From an uncultured Bacilli bacterium (lineage in GTDB: Bacteria; Bacillota_I; Bacilli_A; RF39; UBA660): 24,034 bases of DNA. A program made the translations under genes and the position numbers. The stretch spans positions 1-24,034 of the forward strand of contig CANRQD010000008.1 of the NCBI GenBank assembly GCA_947632685.1, in the 5' to 3' direction. Positions 1 through 9,035 of the stretch are shown piece after piece. Within the stretch, counting starts at the first letter, position 1. Each line of letters begins with the position of its first letter. The notes under the pieces were generated by a model that was given only the letters and a program-made list of their open reading frames with translations, did no database searches and was not told the DNA's origin.

Positions 1-1590
1 TATTTCATAAACTGCATAATATCTCCAACCATCAAGATCCATGTTTCTTGTCATTACCTCACTAATAGGAGTTGCATATAATACTCTTGCATTAAATTCA
101 CGATTAAGATCATCAAAATATGGAAAATCAGCCCAATCATAAATTGTATCAATAATATAAAATTTATCGTATTTCTTCTTAAAGTCATAAATTGCATCTA
201 TAAGCATCTCTTTAGTTAAATTTACATCATCAGATTTATCCCATGTATTAAAACTAGAAAATTTTTGTTCTGGAATTAAATATAGTGGATAATCATCTTT
301 ATCTAAATATACTGCAAAAGATTGTTGAGCATCATTTTCTAAATATACTAGCTTAGTCTTTTTAGGTATTGCTTCTTTTATATAATTCGCAATCATTTTT
401 CCACCAGTAAAATAATGTGTAAAATCATCATAAACATATAAATAAGTACCTGGAGCAGTAACAATAATCCAAAATATCAAAGCTATTTCAGTAATCCTAT
501 TACTAACTTTATGATTATATTTTTCAGGTGACTTTTTTAATACCCAAACCCAAAACATCATAATATAAATAATCAGATGTACTCTAATAGGTAAAACCCA
601 CCATTGAAAGACAACATAAATTATTAACGAAAATAAGCACCAAGACCAGAAAACACACCACAATCTAAAACTACTTCTCATACTAATAAAACTTAATATA
701 AATGCAATTCCCATTGATATATGGAACCAAATTGGAACATCATAAGCAGAATATACATATCTATTCATTCTTCCAAATACACTAGCTATTTCTCTTCCAT
801 AAGACATTAAAGCTTGTAATGAGAAACGACCATAAGTACTTACTATTGTATTTATATCTTTTTTATCAGCATTTTGCTGAAGCAACGAGCAATAATAATA
901 ACCCAATACTGCAAACAATAAAACAAAAAATATTAAAAATATTGCTAAACATAAACTAAGTATTAAGTTTCTTTTCTCTCTCTTTGAAAGATTTTTACGA
1001 TTAATGAAAAGCTCTTTTCCCCAAAACGTTATAAGCAATACACCTGATATTGGAACCATTACTAAATGGGTATTAGCAAGTAAACCAATTAAAATTGCAT
1101 ATTTATATGGATGTTGCTTTTTCTCACTATCCATATCAGCTAATAATGCTAAAAATAAAGGAATTAAACAATATGGTCTATTATAAGCACTATACCAATA
1201 TACCATACCTGAGCTAAATATTAATAATAACTTTAAAAATTTATTAAATGGTGATTTTTTTAATATAATAATTACAGTTATAACACATGATATAATAGGT
1301 ACAATTCTATGTATTTGTAAAAATCCTAATTTAACAAAAGGAAATAAAAATGCATACCAAAAAAAGGAATGTCCTTCATATCTAAGTTGCTTTATCATAT
1401 CAAAAAAGTTCAAATCCCTAGTAATTAATAAACTTTGTGCTTCATCTAAAGAAAATTCATGATATATTGATACAAAAATAATAAAACATGTATAAACTAA
1501 TAAAACAATCCAATTAAAAACTCCAAAATTTTTAATTTTTTCCATAATATTAAAATTTTTTAATTTTCTTTTACAACTTTCTTTTTTCAT
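1..1590 (-). CDS. GT-C-type integral membrane glycosyltransferase-like protein (3' end cut by window edge)
   Basis: This reading frame stays open from 1590 to the left edge (530 codons, no stop), so the C-terminus is missing. The N-terminal part has many hydrophobic segments. The first extracytoplasmic loop carries an acidic pair in HEFSLDEAQ (D49, E50), followed by a conserved-looking QLRYEGH (about 69-74) and YWYSAYNRPY near residue 130. An acidic residue in the first loop is typical of polyprenyl-phosphate-sugar-dependent GT-C transferases (PMT/ArnT/PglB-like). The soluble segment from about residue 400 on probably lies outside the membrane. The start at 1590 is chosen because GGAG lies six bases upstream; ATG at 1602 is in frame but has no such site. 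It probably adds a sugar to a surface polymer or protein; donor and acceptor cannot be read from the sequence. No convincing promoter or terminator was seen in 1591-1712. Confidence 0.8.
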   Translation of the reverse strand, partial: MKKESCKRKLKNFNIMEKIKNFGVFNWIVLLVYTCFIIFVSIYHEFSLDEAQSLLITRDLNFFDMIKQLRYEGHSFFWYAFLFPFVKLGFLQIHRIVPIISCVITVIIILKKSPFNKFLKLLLIFSSGMVYWYSAYNRPYCLIPLFLALLADMDSEKKQHPYKYAILIGLLANTHLVMVPISGVLLITFWGKELFINRKNLSKREKRNLILSLCLAIFLIFFVLLFAVLGYYYCSLLQQNADKKDINTIVSTYGRFSLQALMSYGREIASVFGRMNRYVYSAYDVPIWFHISMGIAFILSFISMRSSFRLWCVFWSWCLFSLIIYVVFQWWVLPIRVHLIIYIMMFWVWVLKKSPEKYNHKVSNRITEIALIFWIIVTAPGTYLYVYDDFTHYFTGGKMIANYIKEAIPKKTKLVYLENDAQQSFAVYLDKDDYPLYLIPEQKFSSFNTWDKSDDVNLTKEMLIDAIYDFKKKYDKFYIIDTIYDWADFPYFDDLNREFNARVLYATPISEVMTRNMDLDGWRYYAVYEI

Positions 1591-1712
1591 TTTATACTCC
1601 ATATACTACATTCTTTATTCTTTATATGATTATTTTTTCATTATTCATTTTATCAATTATATAAAAATTTTGCAATAATCTGTTTTATTTAAACAATTAA
1701 ATTAATATATTT

Positions 1713-3179
1713 TTATATAATAAGGCCTTTAACTAAATATCTAAAAAATATTGTTTTTTCAGGTTCAATTGATAAATATTGATTACGAAAATATTGATCA
1801 ATATCTAACATATCTACTCTTTGTACTTGCGAACCAAGATGTCCTTGTTTAAACGTATTATATACTCTACCCTTTATTTCAATAAAAGGATTAATCGCGG
1901 CTATTGATAATAAAACTATAAGTATTACTTTTCTTAATTTAGAAGTATCTTTTGCTAATAAAAATTTCATAATATAAACCCATAAAATTACAAGAAAAGG
2001 CATTGGAAATTTTAAAATCAAATTAACACCACCAATAAGAGGAATTAATAATAAATAGAATGTGATAATTAATATATTTTTATTATATTTATAATTTTTT
2101 CTATATATCAACAATACATAGATTAAAAATTCAACAAAAACAAATATTATATATATTTTTAAATTAAATGGTGCACGTATATCATGACGTAAATCAACAC
2201 TAGATTGATAGTTAGCCAAGTAATATAAACTTATTACTGGTAATATAAAACATATAGCCAAAATATTTGGTAATTTAATATATTTTTTAAACATATTAAG
2301 ATTTTTATTTTTTATTGAATTTAATATACATAATGTTAAACAATATACACCTATAGACAACATTTGAAACGGTGAATAAAACATTCCTAAAACTAACCAT
2401 ACTAATTGATTTTTGTAATCAATACTATCTACTGTTATTAAAGTAATTAATAATGAAATAAAAGCTTGATTAAAGGCCCAATAAATAAATGAATTAAACG
2501 AAGGATATTGCCATTCTATTCTAGACCACCATTCAAAACCATTTGACAAACCTCTTGGATCTAATTTACCATTAACGATTAATTCACCAAGTATATCAAG
2601 ACCAGAAAAAAAGGCAAAAGATATTAATATCATATATAATTTTTTTGGACTACTTTTTTTGAATATTTTTAAAACCCATAAAAATAGCAAAAGCATACCA
2701 AATACGCACCATAAATAAAGAATAATATTACTAATCAATAATACTAAATTCGAATTACTAATTATGTAAGTCAAACCTTTTCCAATAACAGCTGGTACAA
2801 TCCACTGACAAATATAATAACATAAATAAGAATTATCAGCATATCTAACAGGCCAAGAACTATAAATTAAACTTTTAAAAATTGCATTTCTTGCTTTATA
2901 ATCAAGAAAAAAATCAGGTTGATAAACTAGTTCTCCAATTCCACTAAAAAAAATAAAAATAGCTGCTAATATAATAGCAAACAATAATACTTTTTTAGAA
3001 ACCAAAAAACTACCTTTATCTTTTTGATTTCCTTTTAAATAATTATATAGAATTATTCCACATACTAAATAAACTGGAATTGCAATATAATAACGTACCC
3101 ATCCAATTATAAAAAGCATAACCGGAATTATAATATAAAGAAATGATATATTTTTTAATAACTTATTTGATACTTCCAT
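1713..3179 (-). CDS. multi-spanning membrane protein, possibly GT-C-like glycosyltransferase or polymerase
   Basis: The 488-residue product consists mostly of hydrophobic segments, roughly ten or more membrane helices, with no signal peptide or soluble domain of note. Its first large loop holds acidic and basic residues (DFFLDYKARNAIF, then SSWPVRYADN), which resembles the loop-1 layout of GT-C enzymes, but I do not recognise the family. An upstream in-frame start at 3254 is rejected. An intrinsic terminator (3246-3286) and a strong promoter (3204-3232) lie inside that extension, while ATG 3179 has a GAGG site eight bases upstream. The gene sits between the truncated GT-C gene and the alkaline phosphatase, in a run of surface-carbohydrate-type genes. 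Function beyond an envelope membrane role is inference. Confidence 0.75.
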   Translation of the reverse strand: MEVSNKLLKNISFLYIIIPVMLFIIGWVRYYIAIPVYLVCGIILYNYLKGNQKDKGSFLVSKKVLLFAIILAAIFIFFSGIGELVYQPDFFLDYKARNAIFKSLIYSSWPVRYADNSYLCYYICQWIVPAVIGKGLTYIISNSNLVLLISNIILYLWCVFGMLLLFLWVLKIFKKSSPKKLYMILISFAFFSGLDILGELIVNGKLDPRGLSNGFEWWSRIEWQYPSFNSFIYWAFNQAFISLLITLITVDSIDYKNQLVWLVLGMFYSPFQMLSIGVYCLTLCILNSIKNKNLNMFKKYIKLPNILAICFILPVISLYYLANYQSSVDLRHDIRAPFNLKIYIIFVFVEFLIYVLLIYRKNYKYNKNILIITFYLLLIPLIGGVNLILKFPMPFLVILWVYIMKFLLAKDTSKLRKVILIVLLSIAAINPFIEIKGRVYNTFKQGHLGSQVQRVDMLDIDQYFRNQYLSIEPEKTIFFRYLVKGLII

Positions 3180-3203
3180 AGCTTCATCCTCATCTTCATA
3201 CTT

Positions 3204-3232
3204 ATTATAGCATGCATTATTTGATATGTAAA
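3204..3232 (-). promoter_or_regulatory. sigma-A-type promoter, extended -10, for the 1713-3179 membrane protein gene
   Basis: On the minus strand TTTACA (3227-3232) is followed by a 17-base spacer and TATAAT (3204-3209). TG sits one base upstream of the -10 box (TGCTATAAT). The start codon at 3179 is about 25 bases downstream. Both the match and the spacing are near consensus. Confidence 0.75.
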
Positions 3233-3245
3233 TTATTAATAAAGT

Positions 3246-3286
3246 AAAAAACAATATGATAATTTTATAATATTCATATTGTTTTT
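3246..3286 (-). terminator. intrinsic terminator of the alkaline phosphatase gene
   Basis: The minus-strand RNA forms a perfect 13-bp stem (AAAAACAATATGA with TCATATTGTTTTT, 14-base loop) ending in six U. It lies about 25 bases after the phosphatase stop. It separates that gene from the next unit, which has its own promoter directly after it. The plus strand also shows a T run, so it could act in both directions, but no plus-strand gene feeds it. Confidence 0.75.
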
Positions 3287-3308
3287 ATCTTTTTAAATTA
3301 ATGTTTTA

Positions 3309-4790
3309 TTAGTTACTTAATATTTGTTTTGAAAATTTAAAAATTGAGGTATTATCTATAAGATCATAATTAGTTAGATCACTAGCTCCTATTCCATACG
3401 CATAAACCAATACATTACTTTCTGTATGTTGACCAATTGATGTAAATAATGAATTAGTTAGTTGATTTTTATTTGTAATTCCATCTAATTTAAGACCACC
3501 AGTTTCATGATCTGCTGTTATGATAACTAATGTATCTGAATGTTCATCAACATAATTCATAGCAACTTCTACAGCAGCATCAAAATCATTCATTTCATTT
3601 AGCATTCTAGATATATTTGATTCATGAGAATATGTATCTATATCAGAACCCTCTATCATTAATACAAAGCCATTTTCATTTTCCAACCTTGAAAGTGCCG
3701 TTGTTGTCATATCTTTTAAACTTGTCCTATTAGCATCATTACTTATTGTATTACTTGCAAATGTTCCTATTACCCTATTTTTAATATCAACATTTTTTAT
3801 ATCTTCTAAATTATTAATGTATGAAATATTATTTGATTGCATTAAAGATTCATATTTATTAAAGTAATCAGTACCTCCACCTAACATTAAATCAATATTA
3901 GAATAAATTTGTGATTTTGCTATTTCATCATAATTATATCTATAATCATTATGTACTGAAAAACCTGCCGGTGTTGCATGTGGTAAAATCTGTGTAACAA
4001 CTATACCTGTTTTTTTATTCTTTGTTGCAGCATATTCAAGTATATTTTCAACGTTATTTCCATTTTTATCTTTTCCAATTGTACCATTTGTTGTTTTATA
4101 TCCAGTAGCAAGAGCCGTTGCTGCTGCTGCACTATCAGTTACAGATTCTATTGAAGCTGTAGTAACATACGTTTTATTTTTAATGTTTTGAATATTTAAT
4201 TTTTTACCATTATTTATTTCAGCAGCTTTAATGTGATTTTCTCCCATACCATCTCCTATCATAATAATTACATTTTTAGCTCTAGACATTGTTTGAGGAA
4301 TTTTTCCTATTTTAATACTTGAATTATAATCTAACCATTCTCCTGTAGAATCTTTTGTAGTTGTAGATAATTTACTTGTTACATTATATATTTTATTTAT
4401 TCCTTCACAGGCTACTTCTGATAACTGATATTTATATTTCTCATTTTGTTGATTCCCATAATCTACATTGTTAAACACAATTTTATAATTTTTGATATCA
4501 TCAGCATCAGACATATTATCAGGTATTTCAAAATAATAAATATAATCTTCTTCTTGAATTAATCCTACACCAGGCCATGCACCAAAAAGTTCATTGCCTT
4601 GATCATCATATAAATATGCATAAGGATTATCCCAACTAACTGGTTTATTAAAATAAACTTTTCCATGTATTGTATTTTTATTTTTAGATTTAAAATTATT
4701 TATAAAAATTATAGAAGCTATCAGCACTAAAATTATTAGTAAAATAATTGATTGCTTTTTATTTATTTTTATTATTTTATTACTTTTCAT
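3309..4790 (-). CDS. membrane-anchored alkaline phosphatase with N-terminal starch-binding-like module
   Basis: The 493-residue product has a single hydrophobic anchor (about 13-31). Next comes a beta-rich module at about 40-120 (VYFNKPVSWDNPYAYLYDD, AWPGVG, YKIVFNN) that looks like a CBM26-type starch-binding domain. From about 170 follows a complete PhoA-type phosphatase. Metal and catalytic positions are all visible: D180 in MIGDGMG, nucleophile S220 in VTDSAAAATAL, H271 in HATPAGF, E380 with D385 and H389, D427-H428 in ADHETGG, and H455. It should hydrolyse phosphomonoesters outside the cell while anchored to the membrane and, by inference, held to an alpha-glucan. The combination of modules is unusual. 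It has its own promoter (4811-4840) and terminator. An AGGT site precedes the ATG. Confidence 0.9.
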   Translation of the reverse strand: MKSNKIIKINKKQSIILLIILVLIASIIFINNFKSKNKNTIHGKVYFNKPVSWDNPYAYLYDDQGNELFGAWPGVGLIQEEDYIYYFEIPDNMSDADDIKNYKIVFNNVDYGNQQNEKYKYQLSEVACEGINKIYNVTSKLSTTTKDSTGEWLDYNSSIKIGKIPQTMSRAKNVIIMIGDGMGENHIKAAEINNGKKLNIQNIKNKTYVTTASIESVTDSAAAATALATGYKTTNGTIGKDKNGNNVENILEYAATKNKKTGIVVTQILPHATPAGFSVHNDYRYNYDEIAKSQIYSNIDLMLGGGTDYFNKYESLMQSNNISYINNLEDIKNVDIKNRVIGTFASNTISNDANRTSLKDMTTTALSRLENENGFVLMIEGSDIDTYSHESNISRMLNEMNDFDAAVEVAMNYVDEHSDTLVIITADHETGGLKLDGITNKNQLTNSLFTSIGQHTESNVLVYAYGIGASDLTNYDLIDNTSIFKFSKQILSN

Positions 4791-4810
4791 ATATACCTAC
4801 CTTTAAGTTA

Positions 4811-4840
4811 AGTATATCATCTATTAACTTTTTTTATCAA
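4811..4840 (-). promoter_or_regulatory. sigma-A-type promoter of the alkaline phosphatase gene
   Basis: On the minus strand TTGATA (4835-4840), an 18-base spacer and TATACT (4811-4816) lie about 20 bases upstream of the start codon. Each box matches five of six consensus bases. No pho-box-like repeat was recognised. Confidence 0.6.
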
Positions 4841-4860
4841 TATATTTATTTTTCTAATAT

Positions 4861-4890
4861 AAAAAGACTATTAACAAAATTATTAATAGC
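4861..4890 (-). terminator. intrinsic terminator of the kinase/nucleotidyltransferase gene
   Basis: The minus-strand RNA has a CTATTAA/TTAATAG stem (4883-4889 with 4868-4874, loop of eight) followed by five U. It begins about 17 bases after the stop of the fusion gene. Confidence 0.65.
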
Positions 4891-4906
4891 TTTAAAATAA
4901 TATTTA

Positions 4907-6817
4907 TTATTCTATGGTAGATAATAATGTATCTTTGTATGATGATAAATTTCCAATATCATGTGAAATTCCATCAATTTTTATTGCTTTTATTTCTACA
5001 TCATCTATGATTTCTGCAATAGCATCTACAAATTCATACTCTCCAGACTTAGAAAGCATTTGATTTTCAATAATATTTTCTAAGGAATTAAATACATCTT
5101 GATTAATAACCCACATTCCGAAATTTCCATAATATTTCCTACTCATTTGTAAATTTTCTTTTGCATATTCAAAAGTTGGTTTTTCTACTAATTGATTTAC
5201 TGTCATTTTTGTATGTTCTTTATCATCCCAAATACCAGTCATAACTCCAACATTTTTTAATTGATCAGAATCAACCTCACCCATTGCAATTATATTTTTT
5301 TCAATTTCATCATAATAATTAATAAGTTGATTTACACATGACTCATTTGTATTTGAAGTATAATATGTATCTCCTAAAATTACTAGTACAGGATCTGATT
5401 TAGCAAAGTCTTTACATAAATATACCGCATCTCCAAAACCTCTTTGTTCTTCTTGAACTATGTATTTTATTTTTGAACCTATTCTTAGTAAATTAAAATC
5501 ATATTCTAAAATTTTAGGATCTAATTTTTGTAAACATTTTTCTGATAAAGGTTGTTTAAATAACGCATCATATTGTTCTTGTTCATCTTTGCCAATAACT
5601 AAACAAATTTCCTCAATTCCTGCTTCATCTAATTCCTCTATTAATTTTAAAATTATAGGTTTTAATATCCCATTATCATTAATTGGCATAAAAGCTTTTT
5701 TTAATGCTCTACTAATTGGATACAATCTTACTCCAAATCCAGCTAAAGGGATAATTGCTTTTTTTACTTTATGAGATGCCTTTACGTTGTAGCTAAAAGC
5801 ATTCATTTTTAATGTTTCATTTAAGTACTTTAATATTTTTTCTTGACTTTTCCTATCCTTTGCTAATATTTGAGCACTACCATCTCCACCTGATCCTATT
5901 CCTCTAGCACCATAAGATAATTCTTGAATATACTCATCTTCTAATACGGAATGCAAAACTGGTGCTTTATATTCACTACATATTGGAATACCTGCAGCAT
6001 CTATTTCTTCTTGACTTTTTGTAAATAATCTACCAATTTCTTCTATATTTCCATCTTCTAAAGCTTGTTGCATTTCTTCTACTAATAAATAATTATTTTT
6101 TCCTAACATTTCTTGTACTTTTTTTTGTTTAGAACCTTTTGCTACTGGATAACAACTTCTAAGTGAAGAAAGGATTTTTTTAGTATCTTTTTTTGACATT
6201 AAATCAACTATAACTAAATTTAATTCTTTTTTTACATTTATAGGTTTAATAGATACACAATCTTCATAAAAAATCATTTTAAATAGTGAATCTTCTTTTT
6301 TTAAAACAATTTGATCTAATCTTCCACAACAAGACAAAGCAAGTCTTTCACCATAATATGCATCATTCATTAATTCATTTTCATTTAAATTTAATGAATA
6401 TAGTTCATTAAATGCTTTAACAAATAATGAACAAATTGCAGCAGATGAAGCTAAACCTTTTTTTACAGGTAGAGTATTATAAGCTATATCTATAGAAATA
6501 CCACCAACATTATACTTACGTAACATATGAAGAGTTGTACCACAAAAATAAGAGTAAAAACTATTATTTTTAGCTTCTGCGTCTAATATTTCTTCATCCA
6601 TTACACAATTAAAGTTATACTCTCCCATATGAAAATTTAAAGTTTTACTTTTACTAGCAGTTGCATATATACCCTTATCAATTTTAGATGTAATAACACG
6701 TCCTACTATTATATCTTGATTATCAAATTTATATTCACAAGCCCAATCACTTAATTCACCAATTAAGCTAACTCTTCCAGGAATAAATATATGGATTTTT
6801 TGATGTTTTTCACTCAT
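4907..6817 (-). CDS. bifunctional GHMP sugar kinase / nucleotidyltransferase fusion
   Basis: The 636-residue protein has two enzymes in one chain. Residues 1-345 are a GHMP kinase: motif 1 PGRVSLIGELSDW (13-25), the ATP loop VKKGLASSAA (118-127), CGRLDQ with the likely catalytic D168, and motif 3 GARGIGSGGDGSAQ (303-316). From about 352 follows a GalU/RmlA-type nucleotidyltransferase: PLAGFGVRLYP (357-367) with a following lysine-rich stretch ending in FMPI, then LVILGDTYY and VEKP further on. The likely job is to phosphorylate a free sugar at C1 and convert the product to an NDP-sugar, a salvage route. Bacteroides Fkp and plant FKGP do this for fucose but with the domains in the opposite order. 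Sugar and nucleotide cannot be told from sequence. The start follows AGGAG at seven bases. Confidence 0.85.
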   Translation of the reverse strand: MSEKHQKIHIFIPGRVSLIGELSDWACEYKFDNQDIIVGRVITSKIDKGIYATASKSKTLNFHMGEYNFNCVMDEEILDAEAKNNSFYSYFCGTTLHMLRKYNVGGISIDIAYNTLPVKKGLASSAAICSLFVKAFNELYSLNLNENELMNDAYYGERLALSCCGRLDQIVLKKEDSLFKMIFYEDCVSIKPINVKKELNLVIVDLMSKKDTKKILSSLRSCYPVAKGSKQKKVQEMLGKNNYLLVEEMQQALEDGNIEEIGRLFTKSQEEIDAAGIPICSEYKAPVLHSVLEDEYIQELSYGARGIGSGGDGSAQILAKDRKSQEKILKYLNETLKMNAFSYNVKASHKVKKAIIPLAGFGVRLYPISRALKKAFMPINDNGILKPIILKLIEELDEAGIEEICLVIGKDEQEQYDALFKQPLSEKCLQKLDPKILEYDFNLLRIGSKIKYIVQEEQRGFGDAVYLCKDFAKSDPVLVILGDTYYTSNTNESCVNQLINYYDEIEKNIIAMGEVDSDQLKNVGVMTGIWDDKEHTKMTVNQLVEKPTFEYAKENLQMSRKYYGNFGMWVINQDVFNSLENIIENQMLSKSGEYEFVDAIAEIIDDVEIKAIKIDGISHDIGNLSSYKDTLLSTIE

Positions 6818-6868
6818 AATGATACTCCTTATCTATCTTATATATTCCCTTTATACTCTTTCAAACTA

Positions 6869-6897
6869 ACTATATCATATAATTAAAAAATGAACAA
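6869..6897 (-). promoter_or_regulatory. promoter of the kinase/nucleotidyltransferase gene
   Basis: On the minus strand TTGTTC (6892-6897), 17 bases, then TATAGT (6869-6874) with TG one base upstream (TGATATAGT). The start codon is about 52 bases downstream of the -10 box. Confidence 0.55.
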
Positions 6898-6923
6898 TAA
6901 ATTATTTATAAAATATTTTTTTA

Positions 6924-8426
6924 TTAGTTATCATTTTTCAAATCCGCCATAATTAATCCCATGCTTAACCAAAAGATTGGACTTATAATAACAACTGAAA
7001 GATTAAAAAAATCTTGAATTAAATAACAAATTAATGCTATGACAATAAATTTATTTTCTTTACTATGATTAAATGTATTTTTTATTAAAAGATAAATAAA
7101 ATACAAATATGAGCATAAACCTATAATTCCATAATTTATAAGCATTGTTAAATAAACATTAGCTGCTGTATCATTTACTGTTAATGGTCCAATCCTTTTA
7201 ATATCATCAGTAAAATTACTCATAAATTGAATTGAAAAACTATCAGGTCCACTTCCAAAAAACGGATAATTTGGCACTAATTTAAGTGTTCGTTTCCAAA
7301 GAAAAATTCTATATGAGCCAATATTATCATTAAATTTACCATGCAATAATAAATGCATTCCCGATAAAATATCATTATGAAAATCTATAAAAAATACAAC
7401 TATTAAAAAAATTAATCCTATTCCTAATAAAATTAAATACATCTTTTTTATTTTATTACTATTTTTTGTTATATCATAATTTATTTTATTAAATTTATTT
7501 GCAATAAGTAATAAAATTATAATAACAATTATAAACATAATGATAATTATATTAAATGTAGGTTGTATTTTAATCTTCTCTAAATTATAGTAATATTTTG
7601 CATTTAAAAATATATTAGAACCGTAAGCAAGTAAAAATATTGCTAATGATATTAAACTTTTTTTTAGATATACACTTTTTGAAATTAAAATTGGACTTAT
7701 TAGAAAAAAAACTACTACTATAGCTACTTTACCACTTGATACATTAATTATTCCAAATAGAAAAAATCCTAAAAATAATGATAATAAATGGATTAAGTTA
7801 ATGCTTTTTTTATTATCATAAAATATATATGAAATAAATGACATTAATAGAAACAGACAATAATATGCTGAAATAGTATCTATATTACCAATAGTCGTTA
7901 TATAAAAACAATTATGTATTCCTAAATTATTTTTATATAAATAAAATGGATTATAACCTAAATACTGAAGAATACCTATCAAACTAACTAAAATTGAAGA
8001 TATAGAAAAATAAACTAAATGTTTCTTTTTAAATTTTCCAAATATTGAAATAAGTAGTGTTGACAAAATATAAAAAGTAGTAATTACTAATCCTTCTCCT
8101 CTTCCTTCACCAATTAGTAAATTATACATTTTATTATAAGGTGATAATAAAAATGAAATAAAAATTACTATTAAAAATATTAATAAAGAATATTGAATTT
8201 TATTTAACTTAATTGTTTTTAAATAATTTGATTTTGTTTTAATTTTATTAATTATTAATCCAATAATAAGTGCAAGAACATAAAATATAAAAATATAAAA
8301 GAAAGCTTTCCATTTACATTCTAAGATATGATAATATCCTGTTTTATCTACAATTATAGGAAATACTACTATTATAATAAAAATATATATATCTGTAATT
8401 TTTTCTAAAATATTACTTTTTTTCAT
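6924..8426 (-). CDS. O-antigen ligase / polymerase family membrane protein (Wzy_C type)
   Basis: This 500-residue protein has about a dozen membrane helices. Family landmarks are present: GRGEGLV (108-114) after the early helices, IGNIDTISAYY (179-189), and, after a long periplasmic-type loop, SYRIFLWKRTLKLV with R373 and W377 followed by FFGSGPDSF (389-397). This is the Wzy_C signature found in O-antigen ligases, Wzy polymerases and similar Gram-positive polysaccharide polymerases or ligases. In a Firmicute the likely role is joining or transferring undecaprenyl-linked glycan at the outer face of the membrane. The exact reaction is unknown. The Shine-Dalgarno is weak (AAGGTAGTG). A 6-bp inverted repeat ATTAGT/ACTAAT lies in its leader (about 8448-8464). 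No clear terminator follows. Confidence 0.8.
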   Translation of the reverse strand: MKKSNILEKITDIYIFIIIVVFPIIVDKTGYYHILECKWKAFFYIFIFYVLALIIGLIINKIKTKSNYLKTIKLNKIQYSLLIFLIVIFISFLLSPYNKMYNLLIGEGRGEGLVITTFYILSTLLISIFGKFKKKHLVYFSISSILVSLIGILQYLGYNPFYLYKNNLGIHNCFYITTIGNIDTISAYYCLFLLMSFISYIFYDNKKSINLIHLLSLFLGFFLFGIINVSSGKVAIVVVFFLISPILISKSVYLKKSLISLAIFLLAYGSNIFLNAKYYYNLEKIKIQPTFNIIIIMFIIVIIILLLIANKFNKINYDITKNSNKIKKMYLILLGIGLIFLIVVFFIDFHNDILSGMHLLLHGKFNDNIGSYRIFLWKRTLKLVPNYPFFGSGPDSFSIQFMSNFTDDIKRIGPLTVNDTAANVYLTMLINYGIIGLCSYLYFIYLLIKNTFNHSKENKFIVIALICYLIQDFFNLSVVIISPIFWLSMGLIMADLKNDN

Positions 8427-8478
8427 TTATTTCACTACCTTATAAGAATTAGTTTATCACTAATTTTTATTTAAAGAT

Positions 8479-8507
8479 AGTATAACTTATAAATTATTTT
8501 ATGTATA
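8479..8507 (-). promoter_or_regulatory. weak candidate promoter of the O-antigen-ligase-like gene
   Basis: On the minus strand TATACA (8502-8507), 17 bases, TATACT (8479-8484). The gene upstream (trmL) ends at 8515, so a start site is needed here or reads through. The AT-rich background makes chance matches likely. Confidence 0.35.
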
Positions 8508-8514
8508 TACAAAT

Positions 8515-9024
8515 TTATTTTTCTAAATAATCTGCACCCTTATGTGGTTCTACTCTTAATAAATCATTATAATCTTGCTGACGTAATACTTCATATATAA
8601 CAATAGCTGCACAATTAGATAAATTTAAGGCACGTACATCTTTAGTCATAGGAATTCTCATACAATAATCTAAATTATCTTTCAATATTTCTTTTGGTAT
8701 TCCCGTAGATTCTTTTCCAAAAATAAAATATAATTCTTCATTATTTTTATTTTCATAGTTAAAACTAGTATGTGGTTTTTTTCCATATCTTGTAAAGTAA
8801 TAATATATCCCTTTATTTTTAGCCTTAAAGTCTTCATAATTTTCATATATTTCATAATTTAATTTATCCATATAATTGGCACTACTTCTTTTAATATGGG
8901 CATCATCTAGAATAAATCCTAGTGGTTTTATTAAATGTAATTTTGTATTTGTAGCAACACAAGTTCTCATAATATTACCTGTATTTTGTGGTATTTCTGG
9001 TTGATATAAAACTATATTATTCAT
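8515..9024 (-). CDS. trmL: tRNA (cytidine/uridine(34)-2'-O)-methyltransferase TrmL
   Basis: The 169-residue product is a single SPOUT/SpoU-type methyltransferase domain of the usual TrmL length. It uses S-adenosylmethionine to methylate the 2'-O of the wobble nucleotide in tRNA-Leu isoacceptors. All three family motifs are intact: IPQNTGNIMRT (11-21) with the substrate-loop arginine, FIFGKESTGIP (100-110), and the knot-forming RIPM..VRALNLSNCAAIVIYE (123-145). The start codon has GGAGG six bases upstream. That site is immediately preceded by a terminator-like hairpin at the end of the previous gene, which may limit read-through. It follows the thioredoxin-like gene by 22 bases. Confidence 0.95.
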   Translation of the reverse strand: MNNIVLYQPEIPQNTGNIMRTCVATNTKLHLIKPLGFILDDAHIKRSSANYMDKLNYEIYENYEDFKAKNKGIYYYFTRYGKKPHTSFNYENKNNEELYFIFGKESTGIPKEILKDNLDYCMRIPMTKDVRALNLSNCAAIVIYEVLRQQDYNDLLRVEPHKGADYLEK

Positions 9025-9035
9025 AATATTCCTCC

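Noticed and set aside
1004..1186. 60-codon plus-strand frame
   Set aside because: It lies inside the truncated GT-C gene, which stays open for 530 codons on the other strand.
3180..3254. 25-residue N-terminal extension of the 1713-3179 membrane protein
   Set aside because: The segment contains a terminator arm and a complete promoter downstream of the extended start, so it is not translated from the main transcript.
5460..5774. 104-codon plus-strand frame
   Set aside because: It lies wholly inside the well-supported kinase/nucleotidyltransferase gene on the other strand and has no ribosome site or family features.
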